NCBI RefSeq assembly: GCF_000017205.1
Contig: NC_009656.1
Span: forward strand, 2,112,001 to 2,176,000
Direction of reading: 5' to 3'
DNA: 64,000 bases
DNA from: Pseudomonas paraeruginosa PA7
Lineage (GTDB): Bacteria > Pseudomonadota > Gammaproteobacteria > Pseudomonadales > Pseudomonadaceae
The notes beneath the pieces are model-generated. The model saw only the letters and a program-made list of their open reading frames with translations. It was not told the origin of the DNA and did no database searches. A program made the position numbers and the translations under genes. Shown piece by piece: positions 1 to 9,016 of the stretch; the stretch's first letter is position 1, and the number at the start of each line of letters is the position of its first letter.

Positions 1-308
1 GCTGTCCGGCCAGCGCGCCCGGCAGACGCGCTTGAGCAGGCCATTGATGGCTTGCAGCCAGGGCCCGGCGGAAGCCCTGCCGTAGGGTTTGGCGAGCGCG
101 GCCAGCTCGGCCAGGGCCGCTTCGCGCAGCGGATCCAGCGGCGCTTCGCCGCGGGTGGCGATGGTGCGCCGCGGCAGGTGCCGGCGCAGTCGCCAGAGCC
201 CCCAGCCGAGCAACGGCAGCAGGGCGGCCAGCAGCCACCAGCCAGGCGCCGGGGGCCACCAGCCGACGGGCGGGGGAGCGATCAGCGGCTCCAGCCGGTC
301 GAGCGGAT

Positions 309-312
<4 letters not shown>
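1..312 (-). CDS. DUF4381 membrane protein, C-terminus cut by window edge
   Basis: Reading leftward from an ATG at 312, the first 104 residues are visible before the window ends. They start MNPLDRLEPLIAPPPVGWWP, followed by one hydrophobic membrane segment (about residues 24-42, WWLLAALLPLLGWGLWRL) and a basic cytoplasmic-type stretch. This is the layout of DUF4381 proteins, which sit between DUF58 and von Willebrand-factor-A proteins in MoxR operons. Its start codon overlaps the stop of the DUF58 gene (ATGA, 309-312), so the two are probably translationally coupled. The molecular function is unknown; the family is assumed to help MoxR-dependent assembly or maturation at the membrane. The rest of the operon should lie left of the window. 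Confidence 0.85.
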
Positions 313-1247
<935 letters not shown>

Positions 1248-1257
1248 GGCGGCGGCC

Positions 1258-2238
1258 TCAGGCCACGGCGACCACGTCGAGGATGCGCTGCACCACCCGG
1301 TCCTGGTCGATGCCGGCGGCTTCCGCCTCGAAGGTCAGAATCAGTCGATGGCGCAGCACGTCGAACAGCACCGCCTGGATGTCCTCGGGGCTGACGAAGT
1401 CGCGTCCGGCCAGCCAGGCGTGGGCTCGCGCGCAGCGGTCGAGGGCGATGGAGCCGCGCGGGCTGGCGCCGTAGGAGATCCATTCGGCCAGTTCCGCGTC
1501 GTGCTTGGCCGGGGTGCGGGTGGCCATGATCAGTTGCACCAGGTATTCCTCCACCGCGTCGGCCATGTACAGGCCGAGGATTTCCTGGCGCGCGGCGAAG
1601 ATGGTTTCCTGGGTCACCCGGCGCTCCGGCCGCGCCTCGCCGTGCAGCGCCTCGCCACGGGCCTGCTGGAGGATGCGGCGTTCCACCGAGGCTTCCGGGT
1701 AGCCGATCTTGACGTGCATGAGGAAGCGGTCGAGCTGGGCCTCCGGCAGCGGGTAGGTGCCTTCCTGCTCGATCGGGTTCTGCGTCGCCATCACCAGAAA
1801 CAGCTGTGGCAGGTCGTAGGTGCTGCGACCAACCGAGACCTGGCGCTCGGCCATGGCTTCGAGCAGCGCCGACTGGACCTTGGCCGGGGCACGGTTGATC
1901 TCGTCGGCCAGCACCAGGTGGTGGAAGATCGGTCCCTGCTGGAACACGAAGGTGCCGGTTTCCGGACGGTAGATCTCGGTGCCGGTGATGTCGGCGGGGA
2001 GCAGGTCGGGGGTGAACTGGATACGGTGGAACTCGGCCTCCAGGCCCTCGGCGAGGTCCTTGATGGCCTTGGTCTTGGCCAGCCCCGGGGCGCCTTCCAC
2101 CAGCAGGTGGCCGTCGGCGAGCAGGGCGATCAGCAGGCGGTCGACGAGTTTTTCCTGGCCGAGGATCTGGCTCGACAGGTAGCCTTTCAGTCCCTGCAGG
2201 GCGCTCTTGTGCTGCGTGCTTTCTGGCTCGTTGCTCAT
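1258..2238 (-). CDS. MoxR-family AAA+ ATPase
   Basis: 326 residues from the ATG at 2236-2238. Walker A (EGAPGLAKTKAIK) is near residue 50 and Walker B (LVLADEINRAPAKVQSALLE) near residue 110, followed by the sensor-1 region ATQNPIEQEGTYPLPEAQLD, which is diagnostic of the MoxR clade. A longer frame continues upstream to 2358, but its extra 40 residues (Arg/Pro/Ser-rich) look non-coding and the family starts near the chosen Met. MoxR ATPases act as chaperones that help mature or insert cofactors into partner complexes, often with VWA proteins. First gene of the operon with DUF58 and DUF4381. Its own promoter should lie in 2239-2576. Equivalent to PA3070 by order. Confidence 0.9.
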   Translation of the reverse strand: MSNEPESTQHKSALQGLKGYLSSQILGQEKLVDRLLIALLADGHLLVEGAPGLAKTKAIKDLAEGLEAEFHRIQFTPDLLPADITGTEIYRPETGTFVFQQGPIFHHLVLADEINRAPAKVQSALLEAMAERQVSVGRSTYDLPQLFLVMATQNPIEQEGTYPLPEAQLDRFLMHVKIGYPEASVERRILQQARGEALHGEARPERRVTQETIFAARQEILGLYMADAVEEYLVQLIMATRTPAKHDAELAEWISYGASPRGSIALDRCARAHAWLAGRDFVSPEDIQAVLFDVLRHRLILTFEAEAAGIDQDRVVQRILDVVAVA

Positions 2239-2576
2239 TGTCTGGACTACCGGTTCCAAGGCCTGGTGGGGGTGTCGCTCGGTGGCGCACGGCGAGGCCG
2301 GCGCGCGAGGGCGGGAAAGGCTCCGCTCTGCGGCGGATGACGCTCCCCGATCCGGCACATGTTAGCGCACGGCGACTGCCTAGCGTACTCTCCGACGCGC
2401 GTGCCGCGCCTATTCGTGAACCCGCGCGGATATGCCGGTGAAAAGCTCCCGGTTCTCGCCGTGACCTGCCACGCGAAGCGCGGCGGATCGACGCGCCCGG
2501 GGAACTTCGCCGGCGCTGGCGGGTCGGTTTCCGCGAAGCGAACAGCGAATGGACAGAGCGTTTGTCAGGAGCGACA
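2239..2576. other. Divergent intergenic region, moxR operon / lipoprotein gene
   Basis: 338 bases separate the leftward moxR start from the rightward lipoprotein start. It should hold both promoters. I see no convincing sigma-70 hexamers, long palindrome or small gene. Overlapping open frames here are rich in Arg, Pro and Ser and have no ribosome binding sites. Confidence 0.5.
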
Positions 2577-3347
2577 TTGCCGGGGATTGCCCGGCGCAAG
2601 GGGGAGGGCCGCGCCCGGCATGGGTGGCGGCGCTGGATCGGCGGGCTGTTGTTGTTGCTCGGCGCGCTCGTCAGCGGATGTTCGAACGCGCCGCGCAACG
2701 CCGCCGGCGAGGACACCAGCCAGGGCTCGATGCGTGCCGGCGAATTTCTCCAGACCGATGCCGATCGCATGGCCACCCTGGCCATGCGCGACAACCTGCA
2801 AAGCCTCTACCAGTTGCTCTGGAAGCTGTACAAGCGCAATCCCGCCGAATGGAAGAAGACCGGCCTGCCGAGCCAGGCCGACGCCGAGCTGGCGATCCGC
2901 CGCGCCATCGAGCAGAACCGCGAGCTCAGCGACCTCGGCGGGCGCCGCGACATCGCCGCGCTGTCCTATTCCCTCGATCCGGCGTTCAAGGGAGACCGCG
3001 TCGGCGCCTTCATCTATTCCCTGGCCAGCATGCTGATCACCGCCCATGGCGGGCGCACCGAGTTCTACGTCTACCAGGGGATCGACGCGCAATATGTCTA
3101 CAACGCCGCGCGCAACGTCGAGGTCGCCACCTGGATGCTGGCTACCCGCAAGGACGACAAGGGTGCGCCGCTGCTGCTTTCCAATGCGCTCACCGACGAC
3201 ACCAGCAACCTCAGCTACGCGCGCGAGTTCGCCAAGATCGTCGCGCGCCTGGACCTGCTCGCCGAGGTCCTCGGCGAACGCTACCGGCGGATCAGCGTGA
3301 ACTACGCCCAGGGCCTGCTGTTCATGCATTTCCTGCCGGTGCAGTGA
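2577..3347 (+). CDS. Putative outer-membrane lipoprotein, unknown function
   Basis: About 256 residues, starting at a TTG (2577) because AGGAG at 2567-2571 sits 5 bases upstream. The frame could also open at another TTG at 2562, which lacks such a site. A basic n-region (RRKGEGRARHGWRRW) is followed by a leucine-rich core (GLLLLLGA) and lipobox LVSGC, with the lipidated Cys near residue 35. The mature part is soluble and mostly helical and contains QSLYQLLWKLYKRNPAEWKK. I do not recognise a named domain. The position (next to gdhB, divergent from moxR) matches PA3069 of PAO1. Export and lipidation are inferred from the signal peptide; the role is unknown. Confidence 0.75.
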   Translation: MPGIARRKGEGRARHGWRRWIGGLLLLLGALVSGCSNAPRNAAGEDTSQGSMRAGEFLQTDADRMATLAMRDNLQSLYQLLWKLYKRNPAEWKKTGLPSQADAELAIRRAIEQNRELSDLGGRRDIAALSYSLDPAFKGDRVGAFIYSLASMLITAHGGRTEFYVYQGIDAQYVYNAARNVEVATWMLATRKDDKGAPLLLSNALTDDTSNLSYAREFAKIVARLDLLAEVLGERYRRISVNYAQGLLFMHFLPVQ

Positions 3348-3613
3348 GACGATGCTCCCGGGGTGAACGAATATGTCGCAGCTTGGTAAGTGTTTTGCCT
3401 TGCCGCCTCGTTAAGCTCTGTCGGATATGACTGGCGGGTCGCCCGGCGAAAGGGCGGTTCCCGGTCAGCCTTTGCTGTGCGCCTGCCTGGATTAATGCTC
3501 AGCTTCTGCTGAACTTCATGGACGCAGCGAGGGTCGGTCCGAAGGTGCGTTGCTCGCGTCCTTTCCGCGAACCGCTCGCCTCCATGAAATGACAAGCCAA
3601 GCGGAGTACAACC

Positions 3614-6600
3614 ATGGCGTTCTTCACCGCGGCCAGCAAAGCCGATTTCCAGCATCAACTGCAATCGGCCCTGGCGCAGCACCTCGGCGACAAGGCGTTA
3701 CCACAAGTCACGCTGTTCGCCGAACAGTTCTTCAGCCTGATCTCCCTCGACGAACTGACCCAGCGGCGGCTCTCCGACCTGGTCGGTTGCACCCTGTCCG
3801 CCTGGCGCCTGCTGGAGCGCTTCGACCGCGACCAGCCCGAAGTCCGCGTCTACAACCCCGATTATGAAAAGCACGGCTGGCAATCCACCCACACTGCGGT
3901 GGAGGTGCTGCACCCGGACCTGCCGTTCCTGGTCGACTCGGTACGCATGGAGCTGAACCGCCGCGGCTACAGCATCCACACCCTGCAGACCAACGTCCTC
4001 AGCGTGCGCCGCTCGGCCAAGGGCGAGCTGAAGGAGGTCCTGCCCAAGGGTACCCAGGGCAAGGACGTCAGCCAGGAATCGCTGATGTACCTGGAGATCG
4101 ACCGTTGCGCCAACGCCGGCGAACTGCGCGTGCTGGAGAAGGCCATCCTGGAGGTGCTCGGCGAGGTGCGGGTCACCGTCGCCGACTTCGAGCCGATGAA
4201 GGCCAAGGCCCGCGAATTGCTGGCCTGGCTGGGCAAGGCGAAGCTGAAGGTGCCGGCGGAGGAACTGAAGGAAGTACGCAGCTACCTGGAATGGCTGCTG
4301 GACAACCACTTCACCTTCCTCGGCTACGAGGAATTCACCGTCGCCGACGAGGGCGGCGGCGGTCGCATGGTCTACGACGAGAAGTCCTTCCTCGGCCTGA
4401 CCCGCCTGCTGCGCGCCGGGCTGAGCAAGGACGACCTGCACATCGAGGACTACGCCGTCGCCTACCTGCGCGAACCGCTGCTGCTGTCCTTCGCCAAGGC
4501 CGCCCATCCGAGCCGCGTGCACCGTCCGGCCTACCCGGACTACGTGTCGATCCGCGAACTGGACGGCAAGGGTCGGGTGATCCGCGAATGCCGCTTCATG
4601 GGCCTGTTCACTTCCTCGGTGTACAACGAGAGCGTCAACGACATTCCCTTCATCCGCGGCAAGGTCGCCGAAGTGGTGCGCCGTTCCGGCTTCGACACCA
4701 AGGCCCACCTCGGCAAGGAACTGGCCCAGGTGCTGGAGGTACTGCCGCGCGACGACCTGTTCCAGACCCCGGTGGACGAGCTGTTCAGCACTGCCATGGC
4801 GATCGTGCGGATCCAGGAACGCAACAAGATCCGCGTGTTCCTGCGCAAGGATCCCTACGGACGCTTCTGCTACTGCCTGGCCTATGTGCCGCGTGACGTC
4901 TACTCCACCGAGACGCGGCTGAAGATCCAGCAGGTCCTGATGGAGCGCCTGCAGGCCAGCGACTGCGAGTTCTGGACCTTCTTCTCCGAGTCGGTGCTGG
5001 CGCGCGTGCAGTTCATCCTCCGCGTCGATCCGAAGGTGCGTATCGACATCGACCCGGCGCGCCTGGAGGAAGAAGTGATCCAGGCCTGCCGTTCCTGGCA
5101 GGACGACTATGCCGGCCTGGTGGTGGAGAACCTCGGCGAGGCCAAGGGCACCAGCGTGCTGGCCGACTTCCCGAAAGGCTTCCCGGCCGGCTACCGCGAG
5201 CGCTTCGCCCCGCACTTCGCGGTGGTCGACCTGCAGCACCTGCTCAGCCTGTCCGAACAGCGTCCGCTGGTGATGAGCTTCTACCAGCCGCTGGCGCAGG
5301 GCGAGCAGCAGCTGCACTGCAAGCTGTACCACGCCGACACCCCGCTGGCCCTGTCCGACGTCCTGCCGATCCTGGAGAACCTCGGACTGCGCGTGCTCGG
5401 CGAATTCCCCTATCGCCTGCGCCACCAGAACGGCCGCGAGTACTGGATCCACGACTTCGCCTTCACCTATGCCGAAGGCCTGGACGTGGACATCCAGCAG
5501 CTCAACGAGATCCTCCAGGACGCCTTCGTCCACATCGTCAGCGGCGACGCCGAGAACGATGCCTTCAACCGCCTGGTGCTGACCGCCAACCTGCCGTGGC
5601 GCGACGTCGCCCTGCTGCGCGCCTATGCGCGCTACCTGAAGCAGATCCGCCTGGGCTTCGACCTCGGCTACATCGCCAGCGCGCTGAACGCCCACACCGA
5701 CATCGCCCGCGAGCTGGTGCGGCTGTTCAAGACTCGCTTCTACCTGGCGCGCAAGCTCACCGCGGAAGACCTGGAAGACAAGCAGCAGAAGCTCGAGCAG
5801 GCGATCCTCGGTGCCCTCGACGAAGTCCAGGTGCTCAACGAAGACCGCATCCTGCGGCGCTATCTCGACCTGATCAAGGCGACCCTGCGCACCAACTTCT
5901 ACCAGCCCGACGGCAACGGCCAGAACAAGAGCTATTTCAGCTTCAAGTTCAACCCGAAGGCCATCCCGGAACTGCCCAGGCCGGTGCCCAAGTACGAGAT
6001 CTTCGTCTACTCGCCGCGCGTCGAGGGCGTGCACCTGCGCGGCGGCAAGGTGGCTCGCGGCGGTTTGCGCTGGTCGGACCGCGAGGAAGACTTCCGCACC
6101 GAGGTGCTCGGCCTGGTCAAGGCCCAGCAGGTGAAGAACGCCGTGATCGTGCCGGTCGGCGCCAAGGGCGGCTTCGTCCCGCGCCGCCTGCCGCTGGGCG
6201 GTAGCCGCGACGAGATCCAGGCCGAGGCGATCGCCTGCTACCGGATCTTCATCTCCGGCCTGCTCGATATCACCGACAACCTCAAGGAAGGCGAAGTGGT
6301 GCCGCCGGCCAACGTGGTCCGCCACGACGAGGACGATCCCTACCTGGTGGTCGCCGCGGACAAGGGCACCGCGACTTTCTCCGACATCGCCAACGGCATC
6401 GCCGCCGAGTACGGCTTCTGGCTCGGCGACGCCTTCGCCTCCGGTGGTTCCGCCGGCTACGACCACAAGGGCATGGGGATTACCGCCAAGGGCGCCTGGG
6501 TCAGCGTGCAGCGGCACTTCCGCGAGCGCGGCATCGACGTGCAGAAGGACAACATCAGCGTCATCGGCATCGGCGACATGGCCGGCGACGTGTTCGGCAA

Positions 6601-8476
6601 TGGCCTGCTGATGTCGGACAAGCTGCAACTGGTGGCTGCCTTCAACCACATGCATATCTTCATCGACCCGAACCCGGACGCCGCCAGCAGCTTCGTCGAG
6701 CGCCAGCGCCTGTTCAACCTGCCGCGTTCGAGCTGGGCCGACTACGACGCCAAGCTGATCTCCGCCGGCGGCGGGATCTTCCTGCGCAGCGCCAAGAGCA
6801 TCGCCATCACCCCGGAGATGAAGGCGCGCTTCGACATCCAGGCCGACAGGCTGGCGCCCACCGAGCTGATCCACGCGCTGCTCAAGGCACCGGTCGACCT
6901 GCTCTGGAACGGCGGCATCGGCACCTACGTGAAGTCGAGCAAGGAAACCCACGCCGATGTCGGCGACAAGGCCAACGACGGCCTGCGCGTCGACGGCCGC
7001 GAGCTGCGCGCGAAGGTGGTGGGCGAGGGCGGCAACCTGGGCATGACCCAGCTGGCGCGAGTCGAGTTCGGCCTGCACGGCGGCGCCAACAACACCGACT
7101 TCATCGACAACGCCGGTGGCGTGGACTGCTCCGACCACGAGGTCAACATCAAGATCCTGCTCAACGAAGTGGTGCAGGCCGGCGACATGACCGAAAAGCA
7201 GCGCAACGCGCTGCTGGTGAAGATGACCGATGCGGTCGGCGCCCTGGTGCTGGGCAACAACTACAAGCAGACCCAGGCGCTGTCCCTGGCGCAACGCCGC
7301 GCCCGCGAGCGGATTGCCGAGTACAGGCGGCTGATGGGTGACCTCGAGGCGCGCGGCAAGCTCGATCGCGCCCTGGAGTTCCTGCCTTCCGACGAGGAAC
7401 TGGCGGAGCGCATCAGCGCCGGCCAGGGGCTGACCCGCGCCGAGCTGTCGGTGCTGATCTCCTACAGCAAGATCGACCTCAAGGAGTCGCTGCTGAAGTC
7501 GCTGGTGCCGGACGACGACTACCTGACCCGCGACATGGAGACCGCCTTCCCGGCATTGCTGGCGGAGAAGTTCGGTGACGCCATGCGCCGCCATCGCCTG
7601 AAGCGCGAGATCGTCAGCACGCAGATCGCCAACGACCTGGTCAACCATATGGGCATCACCTTCGTGCAGCGCCTGAAGGAGTCCACCGGCATGAGCGCGG
7701 CCAACGTCGCCGGAGCCTACGTGATCGTCCGCGACGTGTTCCACCTGCCGCACTGGTTCCGCCAGATCGAGAACCTCGACTACCAGGTGCCGGCGGACAT
7801 CCAGCTGACCCTGATGGACGAACTCATGCGTCTCGGTCGCCGCGCCACCCGCTGGTTCCTCCGCAGCCGCCGCAACGAGCTGGACGCGGCGCGCGACGTG
7901 GCCCACTTCGGGCCGCGCATCGCCGCCCTCGGCCTGAAGCTCAACGAGCTGCTCGAAGGTCCGACCCGCGAACTGTGGCAGGCGCGCTACCAGAACTACG
8001 TCGATGCCGGCGTGCCGGAGCTGCTGGCGCGCATGGTCGCCGGTACCAGCCACCTGTACACCCTGCTGCCGATCATCGAGGCGTCCGACGTCACCGGCCA
8101 GGACACCGCGGAAGTGGCCAAGGCCTACTTCGCCGTGGGCAGCGCGCTGGACCTGACCTGGTACCTGCAGCAGATCACCAACCTGCCGGTGGAGAACAAT
8201 TGGCAGGCGCTGGCCCGCGAGGCATTCCGCGACGATCTCGACTGGCAGCAGCGGGCGATCACCGTCTCGGTGCTGCAGATGCAGGACGGTCCGAAGGAGG
8301 TCGAGGCGCGCGTCGGCCTGTGGCTGGAGCAGCACCTGCCGCTGGTCGAGCGCTGGCGGGCGATGCTGGTCGAGCTGCGCGCCGCGGCGGGCACCGACTA
8401 TGCCATGTATGCGGTGGCCAACCGTGAATTGATGGACCTGGCGCAGAGCAACCAGCACGGCGTCTGCATCCCCTGA
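3614..8476 (+). CDS. gdhB: NAD-specific glutamate dehydrogenase, large 180-kDa class
   Basis: 1620 residues, the usual length of the GDH-180 class. The enzyme oxidatively deaminates L-glutamate to 2-oxoglutarate and ammonium with NAD+, feeding arginine- and glutamate-derived carbon into the TCA cycle. The N-terminal half (to about 700) is the regulatory ACT-like region. The catalytic core spans about 800-1150, with GGKVARGGLRWSDREEDFRT, the dinucleotide-binding neighbourhood GIGDMAGDVFGNGLL and DLLWNGGIGTYVKSS. An all-helical C-terminal domain follows. Start ATG 3614 follows the purine stretch AAGCGGAG. It is monocistronic: 266 bases separate it from the lipoprotein gene, and a strong terminator follows at 8497. 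In P. aeruginosa this enzyme is arginine-inducible and allosterically activated by arginine (family knowledge). Equivalent to PA3068. Confidence 0.97.
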   Translation: MAFFTAASKADFQHQLQSALAQHLGDKALPQVTLFAEQFFSLISLDELTQRRLSDLVGCTLSAWRLLERFDRDQPEVRVYNPDYEKHGWQSTHTAVEVLHPDLPFLVDSVRMELNRRGYSIHTLQTNVLSVRRSAKGELKEVLPKGTQGKDVSQESLMYLEIDRCANAGELRVLEKAILEVLGEVRVTVADFEPMKAKARELLAWLGKAKLKVPAEELKEVRSYLEWLLDNHFTFLGYEEFTVADEGGGGRMVYDEKSFLGLTRLLRAGLSKDDLHIEDYAVAYLREPLLLSFAKAAHPSRVHRPAYPDYVSIRELDGKGRVIRECRFMGLFTSSVYNESVNDIPFIRGKVAEVVRRSGFDTKAHLGKELAQVLEVLPRDDLFQTPVDELFSTAMAIVRIQERNKIRVFLRKDPYGRFCYCLAYVPRDVYSTETRLKIQQVLMERLQASDCEFWTFFSESVLARVQFILRVDPKVRIDIDPARLEEEVIQACRSWQDDYAGLVVENLGEAKGTSVLADFPKGFPAGYRERFAPHFAVVDLQHLLSLSEQRPLVMSFYQPLAQGEQQLHCKLYHADTPLALSDVLPILENLGLRVLGEFPYRLRHQNGREYWIHDFAFTYAEGLDVDIQQLNEILQDAFVHIVSGDAENDAFNRLVLTANLPWRDVALLRAYARYLKQIRLGFDLGYIASALNAHTDIARELVRLFKTRFYLARKLTAEDLEDKQQKLEQAILGALDEVQVLNEDRILRRYLDLIKATLRTNFYQPDGNGQNKSYFSFKFNPKAIPELPRPVPKYEIFVYSPRVEGVHLRGGKVARGGLRWSDREEDFRTEVLGLVKAQQVKNAVIVPVGAKGGFVPRRLPLGGSRDEIQAEAIACYRIFISGLLDITDNLKEGEVVPPANVVRHDEDDPYLVVAADKGTATFSDIANGIAAEYGFWLGDAFASGGSAGYDHKGMGITAKGAWVSVQRHFRERGIDVQKDNISVIGIGDMAGDVFGNGLLMSDKLQLVAAFNHMHIFIDPNPDAASSFVERQRLFNLPRSSWADYDAKLISAGGGIFLRSAKSIAITPEMKARFDIQADRLAPTELIHALLKAPVDLLWNGGIGTYVKSSKETHADVGDKANDGLRVDGRELRAKVVGEGGNLGMTQLARVEFGLHGGANNTDFIDNAGGVDCSDHEVNIKILLNEVVQAGDMTEKQRNALLVKMTDAVGALVLGNNYKQTQALSLAQRRARERIAEYRRLMGDLEARGKLDRALEFLPSDEELAERISAGQGLTRAELSVLISYSKIDLKESLLKSLVPDDDYLTRDMETAFPALLAEKFGDAMRRHRLKREIVSTQIANDLVNHMGITFVQRLKESTGMSAANVAGAYVIVRDVFHLPHWFRQIENLDYQVPADIQLTLMDELMRLGRRATRWFLRSRRNELDAARDVAHFGPRIAALGLKLNELLEGPTRELWQARYQNYVDAGVPELLARMVAGTSHLYTLLPIIEASDVTGQDTAEVAKAYFAVGSALDLTWYLQQITNLPVENNWQALAREAFRDDLDWQQRAITVSVLQMQDGPKEVEARVGLWLEQHLPLVERWRAMLVELRAAAGTDYAMYAVANRELMDLAQSNQHGVCIP

Positions 8477-8496
8477 CGTCGATCCCGGTAGCACCC

Positions 8497-8523
8497 GAGC
8501 CCCGCTTCGTGCGGGGCTCTTTT
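8497..8523 (+). terminator. Rho-independent terminator of gdhB
   Basis: A perfect 9-bp stem GAGCCCCGC / GCGGGGCTC (8497-8505 with 8511-8519), loop TTCGT, then TTTT within TTTTATTT. It starts 20 bases after the gdhB stop. Confidence 0.92.
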
Positions 8524-8826
8524 ATTTCGGCATGGCTGATCGCGCGCATGCCATCCGAGCGGGTAGGCGACAAATGCCCGGCGCTTGGTCTCGATACGAA
8601 AAATCAACTTGATTCACATAGCTGAAAATAATTCGGTTATATAAAAATATATAATTATGTTATTTATTTATAAGAAATAATGTCTGGTCTATTCTCCAAG
8701 ACTGTGGCGTTCGTCGCTGAGGCGCATGGAAGCCGGGTTGGCAGGCCTGTTTCGTCATTTGGCGAAACGTCTGTGGGAGGGGGCGGACGTTCGGCAGGGC
8801 TTCGGGAATTTCATTCGGCATGTAGC

Positions 8827-8840
8827 GTCCAAAAATTGAC
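8827..8840 (+). promoter_or_regulatory. FleQ box, distal
   Basis: GTCCAAAAATTGAC matches the FleQ consensus GTCaaTaaATTGAC closely: 12 of 14 positions by eye, with both half-sites GTC and GAC intact. It is one of two boxes in the pel upstream region, spaced 50 bases start to start, about five helical turns, which would suit a FleQ-FleN looped complex. Confidence 0.75.
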
Positions 8841-8876
8841 AGTATCCGGTTGAAAATTTACCAATTAGCATATGTA

Positions 8877-8890
8877 GTCATTAGATTGAC
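8877..8890 (+). promoter_or_regulatory. FleQ box, proximal to pelA
   Basis: GTCATTAGATTGAC matches the FleQ consensus GTCaaTaaATTGAC with 12 of 14 positions by eye and both terminal half-sites. It lies 126 bases upstream of the pelA start. In the published P. aeruginosa system two FleQ sites in the pel promoter have opposing roles; which role each has cannot be read from sequence. Confidence 0.75.
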
Positions 8891-9016
8891 GTTGGTCGCC
8901 TGGAATCCCTTCGGCTATACCCAGAGAGTCAGGGACTCGACGTTCGAACCGGAAACCGCATCCCTGCTTCCGATCTGCCAACCGGGCCGGGATAGCCCGC
9001 CAGGCGGGAGAGGGGC

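Larger units (their letters stand above)
8524..9016. promoter_or_regulatory. pel operon upstream regulatory region
   Basis: 493 bases without a gene between the gdhB terminator and pelA. The part at about 8615-8690 is strikingly AT-rich (runs such as ATATAAAAATATATAATTATG) against a GC-rich background. Two FleQ-like boxes lie at 8827-8840 and 8877-8890. In P. aeruginosa, pel transcription is repressed by FleQ with FleN and activated when FleQ binds c-di-GMP. I cannot place the transcription start from sequence alone. Open frames crossing the region show no ribosome binding sites or family resemblance. Confidence 0.8.

Noticed and set aside
3698-8494. 1598-codon open frame antisense to gdhB
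   Set aside because: Mirror of the strong third-position GC bias of gdhB; composition is Val/Gln/His-rich without domains, and gdhB is a certain gene.
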